Assembly (NCBI GenBank): GCA_023935145.1
Contig: CM043700.1
Coordinates: 107,076,400 to 107,140,399, forward strand
DNA: 64,000 nt
Direction of reading: 5' to 3'
Source of the DNA: Bretschneidera sinensis
Taxonomy: Eukaryota; Streptophyta; Magnoliopsida; Brassicales; Akaniaceae
The first letter of the stretch is position 1. Every line of letters begins with the position of its first letter. A model generated the notes under the pieces. That model did no database searches. It saw only the letters and a list, made by a program, of their open reading frames with translations, and was not told the origin of the DNA. Positions 57,501 through 64,000 of the stretch are shown here, in pieces. The position numbers and the translations under genes were made by a program.

Positions 57501-59148
57501 TGTTGACCCTGAATGATTTTGATAGTGACAAAAATCTTAATTAAGCACTAATGAATATTACTTAAGTAATACAGATTGTTAATAGTGCTTATACATCAAA
57601 GGAGATCAAGATTGTAGAAATTGGTGAATCAAAGTTGATGATCTCAAAAGTCAATTAGCTCTCCAAAAGATCAAATTCAAGGAGAATAATTTAAATGCAA
57701 CTTCAAAGTCAATAGAGATAAATTATAGGTTTGAATCCTAAGATACACTTTGTAAGCATTTCAATTTTTAAGGGCTAATTATATTTGCATTACATTTTAT
57801 TATATAGTCTTAATTAATTGAAGATATAAAATCTCCAAGTGATTCTATTAAATGCAAATAAATTAATTGGGCTCAATACTTAACATTCTCTAATTGAATT
57901 TAAGAAGAATTCATGTTGACATAGAAAATTACTTGAGCATTTGTAATATATCATTCTTCATATATCTTGCACATATATTATGCTTAAATTTGTAATATGT
58001 TTTGTCATCACCAAAAATGCCTTAATCAAGAAATTGATTAGATTAATTTTGATGATAACAAAACACTTTTGAAGTGTTTAACTCGTATGTTTAATGTGCA
58101 AGAAAGTTTGATTCAATTAGGAGATTTTTTGGAACTCAAAAATCCAAAAAGAATAAAAAGATATGAAGAAAATTAATGCTGAAAACATTGTTCATCCTAA
58201 AAACACTGTAGCAACGCTCAAACAGTGACCCAGTCGATCGGGTGAATAGTACAATCGACTGGTAAAACGGGTAGAAGGTTCCCAGTCGACTGGTAAGTCA
58301 TACCAGTCGACTGGAAACACTGTAGCAGCAAAAATGTGATTTTAAAGAGGATCCAGTCGACTAGTATCACGACCCAGTCGACTGGTAGTTCAAAAATATG
58401 ACTGTTGGGACTCGAAATCTGAGATTTTAAAGGCATAATCAATTCAAATTAAGGTCTAGCGGCCATATTAATTGATGGCTATATAAACCCACTCAATTCA
58501 GCATTCAACAAGAAGGAGAAGACATTCAAAAAGAGTAGAGCACACACAATCAAGTCATTCATTCCTTGAAACTCAAAAAGCTTTGAAATACTCATGTTTA
58601 GCCATTCTTCAAGCTTTACTTTGAAAGAGAGATATTATTCAGTTGTATAAGCTTCCATTGTTATCTATCTACCATTTACTTTACAACATTTATTGTAAAG
58701 GGATTACTTCCAAAAGGAAGGGGATTACTTCCGAGAGGAAGAGATTTTAAGATTTGTACAACACCGGTGAAGTTGTACGACTAAGTTTCTTAGTGGATTA
58801 CTTCAAGGAGGTTCCTTGAACCTTGAAGAGAGTGGACGTAGGGTCGGAACGAATCCGATATTGCCGAACCACAATAAACTGAGTTTGCATCTCTCTAACT
58901 TTATCTCCTTAATTACTTTCATAATTACTTACTTATAATTATTTATTATTCAAGTAAATGAGATTGACTGCTTAATTATTTTATAATTCAATTATCATTT
59001 CTATATTAAGCAATAAACTCTCTAATCTTTCTGCTAGTAATTTAGAAAGATTTAATTCCGCATATATTTTGATATTTGAGATTGCAAAAAGTATTTAATT
59101 TTTTAATACCCAGTTCACCCCCCTCTTGGGTTGAAACCTCAGTCTACA
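57501..59148 (+). repeat. Element E 3' LTR
   Basis: 1648 bp, TGTTGACCC to CAGTCTACA. The motif cluster is at 58228-58390 and TATA at 58479. Confidence 0.95.
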
Positions 59149-59153
59149 ACAAT

Positions 59154-60000
59154 GGATTCTAAAAAGGACCATAGGAAGTTAGAAGAAATCTTAGTAGTGA
59201 CAGATTTTTCTGATGTAGTTCTTGATGAGTTGTCAAGGTTGCCTTCCAATAGGGAGATTAAATTTCTCTATTGATGTGATACCAAGTTCATCACATATAG
59301 TTAATAGCACCCTACAAGAGTGACACTCATTGAGTTAAGAGAATTAAAAGTTCAAGAATTTTTAGATAAATAATTTTTCGAACCTAATGCATTTGGGGAG
59401 CTCCTGTGTTGTTCGTGAATGAGGAAGATGGAACGATGAGATTGTGTATAGACTACAAATAGTTAAATAAGAAAAAATATCTTTTACCTAGGATAAATGA
59501 ATTTTTTAAGCAGTTGCAAGGTGGGGGAGTGTTTTCTAAGATAAACCTAAGATCAAGTTATCACCAATTGAAGATAGAGAAGAGAGACGTCCCTAAGACT
59601 GCTTTTAGGACACGTTATGGTCATAAGCTTCTTGTGATGTCATTTGGATTGACTAATGCTCCATAAAACATTCTTGGACTTGATGAATAAAATGTTTAAA
59701 CTATTTCTTGATAGTTTTGTGGTTGTGTTCATTGTTGACCTCTTGATGTATTCTAAGACTAAGGAAGAGCATGTAAAATATTTAGAAATTGTGTTGGAAA
59801 TTATGAGGAAAAAGAGATTATATGCAAAGTTCTCTAAGTGTGAGTGTTGGCTGAATGAAATAACTTTCTTGGAACATGTAAAATTGGGAAATGGCATAAC
59901 GGTTGACCCACAAAAGGTAGAGGCAATGCTAATTTTGGAGAGACCAACTAATGTGACTGAGATTAGAATCTTCTTGGGGGTTAACTGGTTATTATAGAAG
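59154..60000 (+). pseudogene. Element F reverse transcriptase (broken)
   Basis: It begins in sequence matching C from 23384 (MDSRK-like). Blocks: RLCIDYK then TAG at 59460-59462, [56 protein letters not shown] (one catalytic Asp is Val), YAKFSKCECWLNEITFLEHV, ITVDPQKVEAM, RIFLG. Several frame changes. Confidence 0.85.
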
Positions 60001-60065
60001 ATTCTTTCAGAATTTTTCTATTATTGTAATACTATTGAATAGACTGACCAGGAAAGAGGTGAAAT

Positions 60066-60660
60066 TTGTATGGTGAGGGAAGTGTGAGAAAAAAATTTCA
60101 ATTACTAAAGAAGAAATTGACTACAGCTCTAGTATTGGTGTTTCCTTCTGAGGATGAAGGATTTGTGGTGTATAATGATGTGTCACATCAATGTTTGGGA
60201 TATGTGTATCATAGGAAAATTATAGCCCATACTTCTAGGCAATTGAAGATTCATGATAGAAATTACTCTACTCATGACTTAGAGTTGGCTGTTATAGTGT
60301 TTACTTTAAAGATTGGAGACATCATCTATATGGAGCCACTTGTGAGATATTCATGGGTTATAAGAGTTTGACATACTTACATGCCCGAATAGAGTTAAAT
60401 TTGAGGCAAATATGGTGGATGGAATTTATTAGTAACTATGATTGTATAATTCACTATCATCTAGAAAATGCAAAGGTAATAGTTGATGCATTGAGTAGAA
60501 AGTCTACAACAAGGTTAACTGCTATGGGGAGTCCTGATGTAAAATTGATGATAGATTTAAGAAAGATAAGAATGAAGTTGAATATCAGTGATAGAGGATT
60601 ATGGTTAACAAATATGGTTATACAGTCATCCATAGTGAAATGTTTTAGACATGTAAGGTA
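60066..60660 (+). pseudogene. Element F RNase H and linker (broken)
   Basis: [20 protein letters not shown] (the first Asp of the usual VYCDASHQG region is kept as ND), [37 protein letters not shown]. Then in a new frame IELNLRQIWWMEFISNYDC, HLENAKVIVDALSRKSTTRL, the usual RNase H end, and the linker VKLMIDLRKIRMKLNIS. Confidence 0.85.
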
Positions 60661-60739
60661 TAGATAAAGAGATAGAAAAGATTAAACATTGAGTGCTTAC
60701 TAGAAAGCAATATGAGTTCAAAATTTGAAGTAAGAGTAT

Positions 60740-61400
60740 TTTGGTATTGGAACATAGGAGTTGTGTTCCCAATGTTGCGGAGTTGAGAAAGAAGATATTG
60801 AGAAAGGTACATGATGGTGTAGATTAGATCAACCAAATAACAATAAGATGTATAGAGGCTTAAGACAGAATTTCTGGTGGTCAGGATTGAAGAAGGATGT
60901 AGTTGAAATTGTGAGGTTTTGTGGAGCACCATTAAGCATAGTGTCAAATAGAGATGCTAGATTTACATCTTAGTTTTGGAGAGGCTTTCAAAAAGCCACG
61001 GGTACACAGTTGTAATTTAATATAATTTTTCATGCTCAGACATAAAGGATTTTTAGAGAACTAGAAGATATGTTAAGGACAAATGTGATGAATTTCTCAG
61101 TAAGTTGGGATGCTTACATGCCATTAATTGAAGTTGCTTATAATAATCAGTATCAAACTAGTATTGGGATGGCACCAATTGAGACATTGTATGGTAGGAG
61201 GTGTAGAACTCCTATATGCTGGGAAGAAGTTGGAGAGAGAAAGATATTTGGTTCATAAATTATTAAGTTAACAACTGATATGATCAAATTGGTTAGAGAG
61301 AACCGTAAAGCAGCACAAAGTAGACCGAATAGCTATGCTGATAATAAAAAAAGACCTCTTGAGTTTCAAGGGGGTGATTAGGTGTAATTAAAATTATCTC
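60740..61400 (+). pseudogene. Element F integrase with internal deletion
   Basis: Blocks RQNFWWSGLKKDVVEIVRF, then directly GAPLSIVSNRDARFTS, stop, FWRGFQKATGTQL. The region with the CC pair and first catalytic Asp is missing, and SDRD is SNRD (AAT at 60947-60949), exactly as in C. The frame 61070-61258 gives FSVSWDAYMPLIEVAYNNQY, TSIGMAPIETLYGRRCRTPI. Confidence 0.87.
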
Positions 61401-61429
61401 AATGAAAATGTGTATTGAGATTTAAATAG

Positions 61430-61822
61430 GAAAGGAAAGTTGAATTCGAAGTATGTGGGACCCTATGAGGTTGTTGAGGAAGTTGGATTAGTTGTGAGTA
61501 GCTTGGATTTGCCTCCAGAATTAAAACATTTATATATTGTATTTCATGTTTCACTTTTAAGAAAGTGTTTACGTGATGAATATTATAATATTTCGAGCTA
61601 AGCTATAGAAATTCAGAAAGTTTTGGCTTATATACAAGTACCAGTAAGAATTTTAGACAAAAAGAACAAGTCTTGTGTAATAAAATAATTTCATTAGTTC
61701 AAGTTTTGTGGCAGAATAAGGATGTTGAAGAGATTACATGAAAGCGTGAGACAATTATGAAGAAGTATTATTCACTTTTGTTTCTGGAGTTAGGTAAGGA
61801 AATTTTGGGGATAAAATTTTTA
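61430..61822 (+). pseudogene. Element F chromo-integrase tail
   Basis: Fragments GPYEVVEEVGLVVSSLDLPP, ILDKKNKSC, WQNKDVEEIT and KRETIMKKYY, then the polypurine stretch. As in C, a complete chromodomain cannot be read. Confidence 0.65.
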
Positions 61823-62048
61823 TAAGGTGGGTAGAATTGTAATACCCCTATTCGTAAAGTAAGGGTAAAAAAGTAATTTAATAAATATAACATAGAGTTA
61901 AATTAATATATAGATATTTTTAAATGCGAAAAGTTAAATTTAAATTTAAAAAAAAAATTGGATGCGTGAAGGTGTAGTTACAAAGAAAATGAAAAAACAA
62001 AGTTGGACGTTTCAGCTTGGAAAAGAAAAAAAACAAAAACAAAAACGT

Positions 62049-62074
62049 GGCAGCAGGTGTTGCCACCTGCTGCC
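62049..62074 (+). promoter_or_regulatory. LTR hairpin, element F 3' copy
   Basis: Perfect 11-bp stem: arm GGCAGCAGGTG, loop TTGC, arm CACCTGCTGCC, about 211 bases into the LTR. Confidence 0.8.
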
Positions 62075-62151
62075 AAAAGAACAAAAAAGTTGTGCATAGG
62101 TAGCCATTTCGTGGCAAAATATGAGAATTAATGGTGCTGACTAATGGTTAC

Positions 62152-62156
<5 letters not shown>

Positions 62157-62244
<88 letters not shown>

Positions 62245-62252
62245 CACACACA
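62157..62252. repeat. Compound (TA)n(CA)n microsatellite
   Basis: A TA run of over 70 bases, GA, then CA repeats. The F 5' LTR has only a short TATATATACACAC at the same place, so it expanded after insertion. Confidence 0.95.
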
Positions 62253-62995
62253 CTTATGCGTAAACATAAATTATACTTATCAAATTTCGTTTAGTTTCCT
62301 TCAAATCACTCTATTTTCTTAAACACTTGAGGACCGAAAGAAATGTTGAAATAACAAAATTTTAAAGGGGTTTACAGGAGAATTTTATAGAGAGTCACAA
62401 GAAGCTATCAGAAAACAGAAAGTAATAACGTAATGCTTATTTTTGAATTTTTAGCATACATGAAATTTCCTGAAATTCAAAGTGAGAATTTTCAAAGGGT
62501 GTGATTTATGAATAAATTAGAAATTTAATATAAATGTTATGTCATGTGTTGACGATCAGCAACCGGGAAAAATTGCTGAGAGGAACGGGAAAGACAAAGA
62601 GGTGATCCACGGGTAGCTCTAAGTGCTACGTGGTGAGTTAGATTTACTTTAAGTAATCTAAATAAAAATAAAATATCTAGTGATAATATTAGTGGTAGAT
62701 GAAAATTTGATTGATAGGTATGATATGAATATTAGACACATAAAAAATTATTATGTGAAAAGAGATATTATTAGAATAATGAGTTAGTTTAATAATGATG
62801 ATGATAAATAAAATTATTGATGAGTTATGATTGATAAATTGATGTGACATATGAGGAGAAGAAATTAGTAAAATTTACCAAGTAGAAATTTGAGGAAAGA
62901 TAGGGCAGCTAAATTTAATATTTGAATTCATGTTGTTTTTATATTATTGTTCATATGCACATTTCATATTATTGTTCATATGCATGTGTAATAAA

Positions 62996-63120
62996 AGAAA
63001 AGAACCGGGAGGGGGCCGGTCTAATTGAAAAACCGTGACAGCCGGTATATGTTGGATATAAATACCGTAACAGCCGGTAAATGCTGGAAAGAAAAGAATC
63101 GAGAGGGGGCCGGTCTAAGA
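62996..63120. repeat. ACCGG-type tandem repeats in F 3' LTR
   Basis: Units with AGAACCGGGAGGGGGCCGGT and AACCGTGACAGCCGGTA, matching 48584-48715. Confidence 0.8.
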
Positions 63121-63862
63121 TAATAAAAACATGTCGACATGTGGGAGGACGTTCCCTAATAAAAATTCATGCATTGCATCTGTTTTAAACATCGATTGCA
63201 TTACTGAAATGCTGATGTGTTGTGTGTTATTGTGAATTTATTTATAGATGAATGAGTCTCACAGAGAAACAGTGATAAGAACCATCTAAATGGTAGACTT
63301 TATGATGTGAACCTCATTACTAGGAAATTATGAGATAATTGATGGTCTTAAGGTGAACCAATAAATAAGAAGAATAGATTGATAGAGAATGGATCTTATG
63401 ACATGTTTAGTAATAGTAGAGTGCTAGTATCAAGTTGTATGAGATATAAATGATTAAATATTGAAAGACTATTTATACAAATGAATACTTCTAGTAAATT
63501 TAATTCACCGAGCTTGTGAAGCTCACCCCTCATTGTACAATGATTTTAGGTAGCAGGCAGAACAAATAGTCTGGTAGGTTGAGAGTCAAAAGAAATCTTT
63601 TTCTGTAAGCCATGTACGTGTCAACATCCTCAGACTAATGAGAAAATAAAATAAAAAATTATTTGTAAATATTCATGCATATTACGTTGTGTAAAATGTT
63701 CAAGTCAATATCATATTGATGTATCTCTCCTGTTGAGGGTTGAGGATTGATGTAAAAATTTATGTTGGTGTTATTTTTATTGTTGCATATATGTGTCGTG
63801 CTGTAATTTTCAAAATGTGATGACATTGTCTCAGGGGTGGCCAACCCCCGAGCGGGGTTATA

Positions 63863-64000
63863 AGCACCGAAAGCTTACCCAAAAACTAAAAGACTCTTAA
63901 AACTACAAAATAAGATGTCTTCGCAAAGTTATGAGATATTGTGTTAAAGAGGCACAAATGAATTTTTTATGAGAAAATTTCATTTTATGTCCCTAATATT
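63863..64000. other. Sequence right of element F, not identified
   Basis: 137 bases with no gene. It does not continue the 30-bp array found left of F, so either the F end is not a clean insertion or flanking DNA was lost. Confidence 0.4.

Larger units (their letters stand above)
50071..59148 (+). mobile_element. Element E: Sirevirus-like (SIRE/Maximus) Ty1/copia element
   Basis: 9078 bp. LTRs 50071-51700 and 57501-59148, perfect TSD ACAAT (50066-50070 and 59149-59153). PBS for tRNA-iMet, 576-codon gag, PR, IN, then RT-RNase H (copia order), about 0.9 kb of spacer and a polypurine tract AAAAAGGGGGAGAT. By eye the first 300 LTR bases differ at about eight places, so it is younger than A. Defects: TAG between gag and pol, several frameshifts, and YVYD in RT. 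Long LTRs and a large gag fit the Sirevirus lineage. No env-like frame is visible. Confidence 0.95.
47621..63862 (+). mobile_element. Element F: Tekay/Del-type chromovirus, interrupted by element E
   Basis: 5' LTR 47621-about 49392 (3' end missing), protease 49640-49846, element E at 50071-59148, then RT, RNase H, IN, chromo-integrase tail, polypurine tract (61823-61837) and 3' LTR 61838-63862. A deletion joins the 5' LTR directly to the gag C-terminal region, removing the LTR end, PBS and most of gag. The flanks ATACC (47616-47620) and AGCAC (63863-63867) do not form a convincing TSD. It shares stop, deletion and substitution with element C. Confidence 0.87.
61838..63862 (+). repeat. Element F 3' LTR
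   Basis: 2025 bp, TGTAATACCCC to GGGGTTATA. It contains the perfect hairpin, a long TA/CA microsatellite (62157-62252) and ACCGG-type repeats (62996-63120). Confidence 0.82.

Noticed and set aside
47616..63867. 5-bp target-site duplication for element F
   Set aside because: ATACC and AGCAC match at too few positions, and the 30-bp array does not resume to the right.

Overview
This window is nuclear DNA of a dicotyledonous plant. It is AT-rich, carries decayed intron-containing relics of two plant gene families (an oligopeptide transporter and a gamma-glutamyl transpeptidase), and is otherwise built of LTR retrotransposons inserted into one another. No intact host gene and no bacterial-type operon, tRNA, rRNA or CRISPR array was recognised. 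The species cannot be named from the sequence.

Layout. (1) 1-5.9 kb: AT-rich host sequence with a gamma-glutamyl transpeptidase exon relic (2351-2464), a palindromic GCGCCG repeat block (2887-3110) and the 5' and middle exons of an oligopeptide transporter pseudogene (3241-5270, + strand). (2) 5.9-19.45 kb: a Tekay/Del-like solo LTR (5897-19452, near-matching target-site duplication, TSD) split by an Athila-like Ty3 element on the minus strand ('A', 6239-17009). The RT gene of A is itself split by another solo LTR ('S1', 10549-11915, perfect 5-bp TSD). (3) 19.5-28.0 kb: a degenerate Tekay chromovirus ('C', + strand) whose 3' LTR is cut off exactly where the last exon of the oligopeptide transporter resumes (28025-28222). 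(4) About 29.9-47.6 kb: a Tat/Ogre-lineage Ty3 element ('G', + strand) with most of pol deleted and a 3' region made of four different tandem arrays. It holds a CACTA-like DNA transposon (32175-43692), which holds an Athila-like deletion derivative ('B', minus strand, 35736-43521, perfect TSD). G also holds a second S-type solo LTR ('S2', 45419-46939, perfect TSD). (5) 47.6-63.9 kb: a second Tekay chromovirus ('F', + strand) split by a Sirevirus-like copia element ('E', 50071-59148, perfect TSD).

How the parts work together. No complete active element remains. A retains recognisable gag, PR, RT, RNase H and IN but with stops and lost residues. B has RT fused to the IN tail by deletion. C and F share the same RT stop, the same IN deletion and the same catalytic D-to-N change, so they descend from one already defective source. 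E is the youngest by LTR similarity, but its RT has YVYD instead of YVDD. The most notable non-coding signals are: an 11-bp-stem, 4-nt-loop hairpin kept at the same LTR position in C and F with unrelated sequence; a promoter module shared between otherwise different LTR families (S2 and B); and clusters of the palindrome CCAGTCGACTGG upstream of the TATA box and again next to the 3' LTR of E.
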